Source: Megalobrama amblycephala (lineage: Eukaryota; Chordata; Actinopteri; Cypriniformes; Xenocyprididae). Taken from it: 64,000 bases of DNA. Positions 24,375-34,399 of the stretch are shown here, one piece after another; position 1 is the first letter of the stretch, and each line of letters begins with the position of its first letter. The translations under genes were made by a program, and so were the position numbers. Location of the stretch: assembly GCF_018812025.1 (NCBI RefSeq), contig NC_063054.1, positions 9,363,082 to 9,427,081 on the forward strand. The letters are read 5' to 3'. The notes under the pieces were generated by a model that did not search any database, was not told the origin of the DNA, and worked only from the letters and a program-made list of their open reading frames with translations.

Positions 24375-24996
24375 TACCCCCATCGCCCCTCGCAGGCCGG
24401 GGGGTACTCCCGAGACTGCGCTCTACTCCCCCCGGGGCCTGTCTCGGCGGCCGCAGCACCTGGGGGTAAGGACAGACGAGACGAGAGAAAGGAGACGGAA
24501 GCAAGGGGAGCGACAGAACGAGAGAGGGGAGAGAGGAAAAAGAGAGAAAAAAAATTCTTGGTCCGGTATCCCGGACACAGTGCTGCTCGGTCCTCAGCCA
24601 GCCGAGAGGCTCTTCCTCGCGGTGCCATGCGATGGTACAGGATGCTCGGTGGACGGCTCAATCCTCCTCCGCCTCCTGGCGGCCAGCGATGGCTCCTCCG
24701 ACTGAGGGCAGCCAGCAGCGAGTCCGCCGTTCCCTGCTCCTCCCCTTCATGGCGGACGGCAGCAGGCTTTGGCCCACGGCGAACGGCGGTGACTCCTCCG
24801 CTCCCTCTTGGACATCAGCCACCCCACCTTGTCCCAGGAGCACGGCAGCGAGCTCTCCGTCCCACCTGTCAATAGGCACCAGCACCACCGCCTCGGGTAG
24901 CCTCTCGCGGTCTTCAAACTCCCGCGCTGGCCGAACTCCGCAGCACCGCGATCCCCCTCAGCAGTGAGGGCTCTTTGACAGCATGTCCCTCCTTCC

Positions 24997-25014
24997 TCCC
25001 GGGTTTCGGCACCA
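24997..25014 (-). other. Primer-binding site matching tRNA-Phe
   Basis: The plus strand reads TCCCGGGTTTCGGCACCA, the 3' end of vertebrate tRNA-Phe with CCA. It lies 1 bp from the LTR. The minus-strand transcript would thus pair with that tRNA to prime reverse transcription. Confidence 0.85.
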
Positions 25015-25015
25015 A

Positions 25016-25295
25016 TGTAACACAGTTCGTATATACGGGAAGAAGGAGGCGGGAACCGGCGAACATTCAACATTACTTTAATTCCAAAATAAACAAAGAA
25101 CAAAACGAAAGTAATGGGCACAAACATAATAAAACATAAAATAAAGTCCAGGCCTGGTCCTCTCTCGTCCTTCACTGTCGTCGCTCCTCCGTGAGAGACT
25201 CAAGGCCGGTGCACCTCGCAGGTGATGCTCGTTATCACTTGCGTCACCGGCCTCGCGCCGTTCCCTCACGGCTCTCGTCTGCCCTGCTCGTCACA
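25016..25295 (-). repeat. 5' LTR of the small LTR element
   Basis: Same sequence as 24090-24374 with scattered changes. Its position beside the primer site makes it the 5' LTR on the minus strand. Confidence 0.93.
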
Positions 25296-25529
25296 ATATA
25301 CATTGTTTTTGAATTACCGTAAAGCATTTTGTCACTCTCGCGTGAACGTGAACATGAGGCGAGATTGTGTCGGGTCGGCGAAGCTCAACTTGCAAGTGCT
25401 GTTTTCTGGTGTAGACGTGCCAGAGGGGGTTAGTGCACGCCTCAAACACACCACTACAAGTCAATTAACCATCGTAAGGACTTAGAAAACTATTTATGAA
25501 GGTAAAAAAGTTGCTTAGTTCTGCTTTAA

Positions 25530-27311
25530 GATATGTCAGTGTAAGTTGCTTTCTGTTAAAAAAGCCCAAATATGTATTTTAGTCTGGGACTAGACTTAAA
25601 CCTTCTCTGTGAAACCGGGGGTATCTGATTTTAACAGAACTTAAGTATTTTACTCATTGAATGTAGACTCGAAGATGCTCTAGTCCTCAACACTTATGCT
25701 CACACTTTATGTATGCTTTATAAGTATACTGTAATCAAAGATTAATAATTCAGCTTACTCTTCAGAACATTCCCCCTTTATTTCAGACCATGTCTCCCCT
25801 TGAAAATAGCTGTAATGGTGTTGTGTGAGATTGTAGTTTTCTGGGAATAATAAAGCCCACCGAATAGAAGTATAAGCCTACAGTTATCTGGCTCCTCTGA
25901 GGCCAGTATGGGTGCCTGAGGTTGATTTATGGCAAGGCTGAGCCTTAAACCTTCCGTGCTGCATTGAGTTATTGGTTTATCGAGGAAGGAAGATGAGAAA
26001 GCATAAATGAGTGACAGTGAGGAATTATGAGAAATAAGAAAAATTTAATGAGAGAAATGTACTTTGCCACCCTGATTTTTGTCATCAATGTTATACATGC
26101 TGTTGAACAGTTAAATAGCCGCTAAAGAGCTGCTCATATCTGATATCACTTAGGCAACAGTCAGCACTTAATAATCAGTTTAACAACATATGCCCTTACA
26201 GTATTTCTCCTTCCTTGATCCAGTCATTTAGATTTAAACAGCACAATATAATGCACCCATGCAGTTGAACTCTTGGAGCGGCGTTTAATGTGAAGCTACG
26301 GCAAATAAGCCTTTTAGTGTTTTCATGTTTTTCATTAAGTATACTTGTATTTTGAACCCAAACATAGCAGAGTTTGTCCCTTTAGCCTGAAGTAAGTTCT
26401 GAGTGAGTTATAGTTTCTCCAGAGTAAATTCTCTTGTTCCTGACGTTAGAACAAAGAGTGTGTCAGTTAGCACAGCCTCGGCTGTATTTCAGTGCTTGAG
26501 TTTACAGGGCAGGCCCGTAGTCTGGCATACACAAAGCGCGAGCCCCATTTTTCACTGTCACATCGCAGTGCAGCACATATTTTTAGAGGGGACAGATCTC
26601 AAGGTATCAAGCGAGTGCATTTCTCCTGATAATACACAGCAAAACACTGTGTGGAAGTGATGGGGTGAATGCTGACAGCAAAGCACGAGCCAACTTATTG
26701 TTTACATACTCTTTCAGAGTCATTGTAAAAGTTTTTGGTGATTATGAAATATATTTAATTTTGAGTGATGAATGTTTAAAGTTAAGAAGAACCATGGTTC
26801 CTGGTCTGTTCGGATTAAAGTTATGATCCCTATACTTGAAATCGCAAATGCGCACATCGCAACATTGATTCTAAAACAATATATTGTGCAGCCCTTATGA
26901 TTTCTTGTACTTTCATTTTTGTGCTTTGCAAACCTAAATGGTTCTGTGTGATGTATTCTGCATTGTTGGTGCTGCAAATTCCAAGATGACCAAGATAATG
27001 TTGTCTAGATTGGGTTTGGGCAAAATGTCAAAAATGGCTTCTTATGAACATGAAAGCATCAATAAGAATGTGCGTGTTTTTATTTTTTAAAGGAGTCAAG
27101 TATAATTCACTTTTATTTTGATTTATTTATTTTTTTCAATTTCCAGCAATTTCCGTCATTTTTTTTTTGTGAAAAAAGTATTTTTGAAGAGTTTCTTAGC
27201 TTTATAAAGACAAAAATACTATAATTTAAAAACTTGAGGAACAAAAGGGCAAATTAATTAAATTAATTTGATAATTAAAATAATGACATAATTATAATAT
27301 TTAAAAATATA
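25530..27311. other. Non-repeat DNA, no gene recognised
   Basis: No convincing coding exon. A hAT-like right end (ATTGTGCAGCCCTTA) is seen at about 26883-26897, with related sequence upstream from about 26840, but no left end. Confidence 0.4.
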
Positions 27312-27420
27312 GTGCATTCATAAAGTATTTAGACCTTCTTTTCATGTAATATTTATCACAAATGTGGTTTTTGCTTTGTCAGGTAAGGCATGCATATTGT
27401 GGGGGAAAAATGAAGGGGTC
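27312..27420. mobile_element. Fragment of a Tc1-like terminal repeat
   Basis: AGTGCATTCATAAAGTATTT resembles the known fish Tc1-type terminus. No transposase or second end found. Confidence 0.45.
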
Positions 27421-27429
27421 CGAGTACGA

Positions 27430-27898
27430 GTGTTGGGGAAAGTTTCTTTTAAAAGTACTGTAGCTAATGCATTTCAATATTGCATTACTCCCTGAAGAAG
27501 TAATTGTTACTTAGTTACTTTTTATGGAAAGTAATGAATTGCTTTACTTTCACATCACTTTTTCCTCACCAGGACTGGGCTGGCTTGCTTGCTTTTTTTT
27601 TTTTTTTTTTTTTACAGTTCTATTTTTGGCAACTGTTAAGGCTCTTTCTCAACTCAAGCAAAATTAGTACGTCTTAGGCTGAAGAAAATGCAGATTCACA
27701 TCTGTACAGTAGAGGGCACAGCTCAAACAAACCTTTCAGCTGTGCTGCTATTCTGGATCGCAGAAGAAATGTGGTAGAAGAATAAAGTTCAACACTCTTC
27801 AAAAAAAATTAAAAGTAATGCATTAATTATATAGTTACTTGAAAAAAGTAATCTGATTATGTAACTCACACTATTTGAAATGGTTACCACCAACACTG
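27430..27898. mobile_element. Foldback DNA repeat (GTGTTGGGG ends)
   Basis: Starts AGTGTTGGGG and ends CCAACACTG. Both flanks hold inverted sub-terminal runs rich in AGTAACT/AGTTACT and AGTAATGCATTA. A T run lies in the middle. No clean target duplication and no coding content. Confidence 0.7.
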
Positions 27899-29299
27899 CT
27901 GAATACTTTTTGAATCCACTATACGTTTAATGACAAATATAAATATTTTTAACAAACATTAAAAATAGCAATGTATCATTCTTTTGTGATGGGGCCAGTG
28001 AAAATGTTGGCAGGACCCATAATGTTTCAAATGCCGCAATGTTTATTCATGCAGCATCAAAACTTTACTCTAGTAGAACCTTGCTTTTACCTTGGAGAAT
28101 TTCAGGATCTTATCTTTGAAGAATGTGCAAAATGTTTTTGCCGGTTGTGGCTTTTCATGTGATTTGTGAAGAAAATTAAAACCTAGTTTCTGTCCCTAAT
28201 TCCATATTTTGTTAATCAAATTTGTCGTGATAACATCCGAGGACAGACAAGCCTTCACAGAATCCTCTAAATCAAGCTTGAAACATTACCAAAGCAGTAT
28301 TTTGGTGGTGCATGGATCAAGGATGTAGCCAAATATCATCTTTTTTGAGTTGAGCTGTGATTGAAGTTGTCTGCAGTATCATGTCTGAGTTGTTTGATCC
28401 AGTCGCAGAGGGGAAGGCCTGTCTGTCAGTGTCTGCTCCCATGTGTCTGGATTCTTCTGGAATCAAAGCTCCAGGCTGTAAGATTCCTGCTGTGAGGGAC
28501 TCTGTTTCTCTATAATCTAAAGAGAAGTCTGGACTTCTGTTTAGCTCTGGGCGGATGAAGCTCGAAGCAATAAGAGCGAGAAGAAAAAAGAAAAACCGCT
28601 GAATCACACCAGCAAGTTGCATCTTTGAAGACAGTCTGAGGAGCTTGCAAAGCGCTCAACGATAATGTCTGTGTTAGTAATGCATGCTTTTGCTGTGACA
28701 CCCACTCATATGCATGCAAATACATAATATGTTTTCAAGGTGTTATTCATATGTAAAGTGTACATACGTATACATTTTTGAACATTTGGATAGACACTGA
28801 AACATTCAATATCAACATACTAACCGCATCTAAAACATAAATCTAAATTTACACATGTACAAAACTTTATGAATCCTTTGCCGACTGATGAACCTGGAAT
28901 TGCCAGAACCTGTGTAATGGTACTTAATTAGTCAGACACATGGGACTCTTTATTTATCATTAAATAATATACAAATTTTGGCCAGAACTTGCCTTTTAAA
29001 TGGAAAATTTAGTAATGCATGAAATTCAAATGGGTCTAATAAGCAAAGTGATTTGCACTCTTTTCTGTCCCTGAATATAATAATTATCATTATTAACCTT
29101 GATGTGCATTTCACTAATTTACCGATTTGTGTGTTTATTCTTTAATGATTATTAATCAGTAATCTAATCTCAGAACAGAATAAAACCATTATTGCAAATT
29201 AACTGCTGCATTTGATCAAGTTAAACATTTAATCTAATTTATTATAAATAAAATAAAATCAGCGTATTTAATTGTGTGAATTCAATATTTTGTAATTTG
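27899..29299. other. Non-repeat DNA with one ORF of note
   Basis: No repeat family recognised. It holds the minus-strand signal-peptide-like ORF at 28622-28317. 28730-29299 is AT-rich and featureless. Confidence 0.4.
28317..28622 (-). CDS. Hypothetical 101-aa ORF with signal-peptide-like start
   Basis: The frame begins MQLAGVIQRFFFFLLALIAS, a charged residue followed by about 14 strongly hydrophobic ones and then small residues, as in a secretory signal. The remaining 75 residues are hydrophilic, with no cysteines and no domain I know. The ATG context (AAAGATGC) is fair. The sequence is not in any repeat seen in this window. A good splice donor inside the frame is lacking, so it would have to be a complete small gene or a chance frame. 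It could also be the first exon of a secreted protein gene if a weak donor is used. Confidence 0.22.
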   Translation of the reverse strand: MQLAGVIQRFFFFLLALIASSFIRPELNRSPDFSLDYRETESLTAGILQPGALIPEESRHMGADTDRQAFPSATGSNNSDMILQTTSITAQLKKDDIWLHP

Positions 29300-30151
29300 T
29301 TAAAGGTGCCGTAGAACGTCTTTTCAAAAGATGTAATATAAGTCTAAGGTGTCCCCTGAATGTGTCTGTGAAGTTTCAGCTCAAAATACCCCATAGATTT
29401 TTTTTAATACATTTTTTTAACTGCCTATTTTGGGGCATCATTAACTATGCACCGATTCAGGCTGCGGCCCCTTTAAATCTCTCGCTCCCTGCTCTCCCGA
29501 GCTCTCGACTATAAGTGCAGTTATACAGTGCATAAACAAAGTTCACACAGCTAATATAACCCTCAAATGGATCTTTACAAGATGTTCGTCATGCATGCTG
29601 CATGCATGCATCGATTCCTATGAGTATAGTATTTATTTGGATGTTTACATTTGATTCTGAATGAGTTTGAGGCTATATGCTCTGTGGCTAACGGGCTAAT
29701 GCTACACTGTTGGAGAGATTTACAAAGAATGAAGTTGTGTTTATGAATTATACAGACTGCAAGTGTTTAAAAAAGAAAATAGCGACGGCTCTTGTCTCCG
29801 TGAATACAGTAATAAACGATGGTAACTTTAACCACATTTAACAGTACATTAGCAACATGCTAACAAAACATTTAGAAAGACAATTTACAAATATCACAAA
29901 AAATATCATGTTATCATGGATCATGTCAGTTATTATTGCTCCATCTGCCATTTTTCTCTATTGTTCTTGCTTGCTTACCTAGTCTGATGATTCAGCTGTG
30001 CACAGATCCAGACGTTAATACTGGCTGCCCTTGTCTAATGCCTTGAACATGAGCTGGCATATGCAAATATTGGGGTCATACATATTAATGATCCCGACTG
30101 TTACGTAACAGTCGGTGCTATGTTGAGATTCGCCTGTTTTCCGGAGGTCTT
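29300..30151 (-). mobile_element. TTAA family 1, copy E, right end lost
   Basis: TTAA at 29300-29303. Matches the other copies up to GGAGGTCT at 30151, then switches abruptly to LINE sequence. The last 130 or so bases of the element and its right TTAA are missing. Confidence 0.92.
30094..30115. promoter_or_regulatory. 22-bp palindrome with D-box core (copy E)
   Basis: GTTACGTAAC at 30100-30109 in a perfect 22-bp palindrome. The octamer is at 30061-30068, 31 bp away as in copy D. Confidence 0.45.
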
Positions 30152-30640
30152 CTGCGTTTCCGCCGTATAGATTGCCGTTGGTATGATGATGCTGTTGAAC
30201 AGGCGCACCTTGGTCTTGATGGAGATCGTCGTGGCTGCCCAGATGGGATTGAATCTTTGGAAGACTACCGAGGCCTTCCCGATCTGGCACACGATATCAC
30301 ATTTGGCATCTCCATCGTTGGCTATGACACTGCCTAAGTAGGTGAACTCGTCAACTTCCTCGATTTGTCCAATTGTCACAGGGGTGCTGTTGTTGCTTCC
30401 GCCAGCATATCCAATTCGCATGATATTCGTTTTACTTGTACTTATGTGGAGTCCAAACTTGGCCGCCTCCTGTTTCAAACTCGCCTTTTCCGTTGCTCCG
30501 ATCAGGGCGATGTCGTTGGCGAAGTCGAGGTCTGTCAGCTGTTCTGGCTATCGCCACGGGATTCCGAATTTGTGTCGGTCCATTGCCCTGTTCATGACGA
30601 ATTCGACTGCCATAAGAAATAGGAACGGGGTCAATTCTGA
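30152..30640 (-). pseudogene. LINE reverse-transcriptase fragment (RTE-like)
   Basis: Non-LTR retrotransposon reverse transcriptase, palm to thumb region. In minus-strand order: AVEFVMNRAMDR, an in-frame stop (30550-30548), LTDLDFANDIALIG, KFGLHISTSKTNIMRIG, IEEVDEFTYLGSVI and TKVRLFNSIIIPTAIY. The catalytic FADD box reads FAND, with the first Asp changed to Asn at 30517-30515. Endonuclease, N-terminal palm and 3' tail are absent. The EVDEFTYLGS and IGKA phrases fit RTE-like LINEs, but clade assignment is uncertain. Confidence 0.85.
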
Positions 30641-31867
30641 TTCACAAGATCTCAATTTGATTCGATTTTTGGTTCAATTCTTGATTTACGGTTAGATTCA
30701 ATGAATTCAATTATTCAATTTTCACTGGCTCCACCAAGGCTCCAAAAAGTAATACATGAATAAAATAGTAATTGTTTTTGACCCATGTATCCTTCTGTTG
30801 TAAAAAAATAAGTTTATGACACCCAAAATTTTAGATACCAGTGAAATTTAACAATTCTCTATTCCAATTTCAATACCACAGCTAAAACGACCAATATAAA
30901 TTTCAAAGAGTATTAAAGACAAGTAAACAGTCATTAATAAAAAAGAACAAATAATTAAACTACAAGCAATAACACAAATAAATAAGTACGATAGAACAAA
31001 GATACAAGTGAAATAATCAGTGATTTTAAGGTTTTTCAAATAGGTCTAACAGTAGTTTTCAGGTACAGAAATTGAATAAAGTAATCAAATGTAAAATTAC
31101 ACTGCAAATAATCTTCACTGTACAAAGTAAATAAAGGTTAATCCTTATTAAAGTTACAAAAACGTTATTCAGTGAAGAGCAGTGAGTGATTTCTTTGTCT
31201 TTTGTAGTTTGATTAACATTAAAAACACAGACAGCGGCAGCAAATATTAGGCTGCTGTCGCTTTAAGACTAATGCACTGATCCAATATAATGACACACAT
31301 GCATTCTTTCTCTACTGTTTACTTAAGCCATAACCGACTATGTTTACTTGGATACTCACAGAGGAAGGCATTTTGAGAGAAATTTGTGTGAATGTCTGTT
31401 TTAGGGCAAGGAGACGTGAACGAGAATTCATTTTATTATTTGCACGCTGTCTGAGACACACGGCTGTGTGCGCACACAAAACTTCACAACTTTGCGTTAG
31501 TTTTTAGTCTTTTGCTTGAAGGCTTAAATTGGCAAGGCTCGAAAATGCGTGCAAATGAAAAACATTCGTGACCATGCAGCACTGGCCTTCAACTGTCCGG
31601 AACATCTTTCACGCTGAAAGGCGAACCTACATCCGACATATTAGCACTGAATGAATGACAGGGTCCCCGCTGTCTTGGAAGGTAAATAAGAGGGTGACAT
31701 CTAGTGGAGAAGACTAGTAATAAGATTAACGTCAATCAGATATTCAATGTTTGCGGAAATAAATAGGCTACAGAAAAAAGATTGATTCGTGGCTTTTGAG
31801 AATCGATATTGAATCAACCATATTTTAAAAAACGATTCATCGAAAAATATTTTTTTTTGCCCAGCCC
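30641..31867. mobile_element. hAT-like repeat, left end lost
   Basis: The right end reads TTTTTGCCCAGCCC, and GATTCGATTTTTGG-type words occur near the left side. The middle (CAGGTACAGAAATTGAATAA to GGCTGCTGTCGCTTTAAG) matches 63436-63600, which sits in a hAT element with a target duplication. No transposase frame. Confidence 0.65.
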
Positions 31868-32687
31868 AAATGTGGACAGGGTCAAGACGACCTGCTGAAG
31901 TTCAAACTGAGCATCAGAATGGGGAAGAAAGGTGACTTTGAACTAGGGCTGCACGATATATCATGATTTATGGCAAATTTTATCGCGCATGATTTGGCAA
32001 AGGCTGTGATTATTTTATGCGCAGCTTGTCAGAGCTGTACGGTTCTGTGATCAGTAGTAAATGCTTCTCCAAGCCTGAGGGCGCTCTCACACACAAACTC
32101 CAAATATGCCCTGCCGCAGAACTAGATAACACGCGTCATTCCATGAAATCCCTATGGGCATCATACTATCACTGTAGCTGAATAAACAGAAACACTTTGA
32201 TTGATTAAACACGACTTATAAACACGACTGCCTTATTCTGTGTAAGAAGCCACATCATCTCACAGAAGGATGCTCAACTGTCGTTATGATGTGAGTTTGG
32301 AGTACAAATATGTTATTAAATGTTGTCTTTTGTTGGACAAGATGTTAATAAATGCTTCTCATGTCTGGAAAGATGTTTGACGTGTTTTGCTTTTTCAAAT
32401 GTACATTATAAACGACTGAAACTCGCAGTGCTTTCAGATGGAGCAGCATTTGGAGCCATACTTCATTGACAAGCTGCACATAAAAAAATAATCTCAGCCT
32501 TTGCGATTTAATAATCGCACTAAGAAACGTGTTTAAGCGTGATTTCAATGTTTTTTTTCTCATATCATGCGATTAATCGCGCAGCCCTACTTTGAACGTG
32601 GGTGTTGGTGCCAGATGGGCTGGTCGTGAGTATTTCAGAAACTGAAATACTAGCAAGGTGTACCTAATAAAGTGTCCGGTGAATATA
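31868..32687 (+). mobile_element. Tc1-like element 3, internal deletion, split by a MITE
   Basis: The left piece (31868-31943) encodes MGKKGDF from the ATG near 31920. The right piece continues after the MITE with FERG-like codons and GLSISE-like codons, then jumps to the 3' tail ACTAGCAAGGTGTACCTAATAAAGTG. Nearly all of the transposase is deleted. The reading resumes exactly across the 8-bp duplication CTTTGAAC. Confidence 0.8.
31944..32589. mobile_element. hAT-type MITE, 646 bp
   Basis: Starts TAGGGCTGCACGATAT, ends GCGCAGCCCTA. Flanked by perfect 8-bp duplications CTTTGAAC at 31936-31943 and 32590-32597. Inner sequence is related to the fragment at 59459. Non-coding. Confidence 0.93.
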
Positions 32688-32827
32688 TGTGGATATTGTA
32701 TATTGTTTTTCATAGTAGTGTCTATCGATTATATGAGCAACTAAAATGTTTTTGTGCTACACTTCACACCTTGCATAGGTGTGGATTTGTTGACTAAGAT
32801 GACATTTTAAAAATATATATTCATTAG

Positions 32828-32830
<3 letters not shown>

Positions 32831-32919
<89 letters not shown>
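32831..32919. repeat. (AC)n microsatellite
   Basis: About 44 uninterrupted AC units, the longest dinucleotide run of this type in the window. Confidence 0.98.
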
Positions 32920-32920
<1 letters not shown>

Positions 32921-33880
32921 TCACACAAAATCTGTTTTGAACATTATGAAGTACAAACATAATCGTCTGATACTGACTTCCTGTAGATATTACATTTATC
33001 TGTTGCTCTCTCTCTCTTCACAGCATGTGTATTACCTCTTGGCCAATGATATTGATTGCATGATGCATGATGGGCTACTGAACATTTGATAATTATCCCT
33101 CCGATACAGCTCCAAGGTAGAATTATGTTAATTGGCGAATGATTTATCACAATAACCACCATTGTAGACACATTATTGGCTCATTGTAGAACAAGAGAAA
33201 GACTTTGTTGAGAATAAGGTTTTAATAAGTGATTTGTTTTAGTACATTAGTTAAACCATCTCTTGTATTCGCAAACCTACGACTTCTGTCAGAGACACTG
33301 ATGCTAATGTGAACATCATGTTAGTTCATTTTCTATTGTGATATAACATCCTCCCTCCCCTGTGGGGATCAGTACACACGCCGCCCACAGTCACCCTTCA
33401 TACCCCGTCACTGTTGCAGTGTATTCATCAACAACAAAGACTGTCCAGGCTTAATAAACGATAGCCAATTAAGGTAGTGATCTGTAGCTCTCTACTTATC
33501 TAGTTTCTCTGCACTCTGCTCAAATGCCTTTGTGCCCCATTGAAAACACTAATGGTCTCAATTAGCACATGCAAATATTTACCAAAGAATGGCATATGTG
33601 ATTTATGACAAGCCTGCTAAACACTCGCCCCCTTCTCTCTTTTTTTTTTTTTTTTTTATGCAGACATACAAATAATTGCGTGCACACGCACACATACATG
33701 TATTTGTGTGTGTGTATAGCTCTGCATAATATTTATTGTGTGTGTATATATATTAATGTGTTTTTTGTATACAAATAAATCTATAAATTCTAATTTAAAC
33801 TCAGTTGTATTTGTTTTATTGTTGAATGGATGCGTTTATGAATATGTACATTCAGAATGTAGGGTTTCAAAATAGTAATT
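32920..33880. promoter_or_regulatory. Non-repeat DNA with a possible conserved element
   Basis: The stretch 33340-33620 combines CCAATTAAGG, CTCAATTAGCACATGCAAAT (octamer with a homeodomain-type core) and TATTTACC (forkhead-like). It is not repetitive here. Clusters like this are common in vertebrate enhancers. No coding exon seen. Confidence 0.25.
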
Positions 33881-34250
33881 TTGTGAAATGTTATTAGAAT
33901 TTAAATTGTAATTTATTCCTGTGATGGCAAAGCTGAATTTTCAGCATCATTACTTCACTCTTCAGTGTCACATGATCCTTCAAAAATCATTCTGATATGC
34001 TGATTTGGCACCCAAGAAACATTTATTATTATTATTAGTAATGTTAACAGTTGTGCTGAAATGCTCTTTTTTCCTCCAGGACTCTTTGGTAGAAAAAAAT
34101 TATATCATCGATGTTAAAGTCTTTGCTGTCACTTTTAATAATTTTAATGTTTCCTTGCTGAAAAAAACAAAACAAAATAGTTTCTTAAACTATACTGACC
34201 CCCAAACTTTTGAACAATATATATTTAACACACATTTTTTAATCTTTTAA
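33881..34250. mobile_element. Fragment of the TTCAGCATCATTAC repeat family
   Basis: Contains TTCAGCATCATTACT, CAGTGTCACATGATCC and the 3' end CTGACCCCCAAACTTTTGAA. Orientation as at 11906. Confidence 0.8.
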
Positions 34251-34251
34251 T

Positions 34252-34399
34252 TTATATATTATATTATATTATATTATATTATATTATATATATTATATTA
34301 TATTATATTATATTATATTATATTATATTATATTATATTATATATATATTATATTATATATATATATATTATATTATATTATATTATATTATATTATAT
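34252..34399. repeat. TTATA pentanucleotide satellite
   Basis: About 148 bp of TATAT/ATATT units, starting right at the end of the preceding repeat. It may have grown from that repeat's AT-rich tail. Confidence 0.95.

Larger units (their letters stand above)
24090..25295 (-). mobile_element. Small non-autonomous LTR retrotransposon (TRIM-like), 1206 bp
   Basis: Two direct LTRs of 285 and 280 bp flank 641 bp of GC-rich interior. The 5-bp target duplication is ATATA at 24085-24089 and 25296-25300. The primer site next to the right LTR shows that the element is transcribed on the minus strand. Open frames in the interior on both strands (up to about 200 codons) lack protease, reverse transcriptase, integrase and zinc-knuckle motifs. 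They are best explained by GC-rich sequence with few stops. It needs proteins from another element. Confidence 0.93.
23880..25529 (-). mobile_element. TTAA-type repeat split by the LTR element
   Basis: The right boundary is TTAA at 25526-25529 (RC start TTAAAGCAGAACTAAGC). The repeat reads through the LTR element: CATAATATA on the left and ATATACATTG on the right join at the 5-bp duplication. The left boundary is approximate and no left TTAA was found. Confidence 0.5.

Noticed and set aside
24267..24875. 202-codon plus-strand frame in the LTR element
   Set aside because: Several overlapping long frames on both strands in GC-rich DNA; no retroviral or host domain; transcription of the element is on the other strand.
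30342..30695. Plus-strand frames over the LINE fragment
   Set aside because: Shadow of the minus-strand reverse transcriptase frame, which carries the recognisable motifs.
34252..34399. TTATA repeat as a possible centromere or replication origin
   Set aside because: Only 148 bp of simple repeat, easily explained as slippage from a transposon tail.
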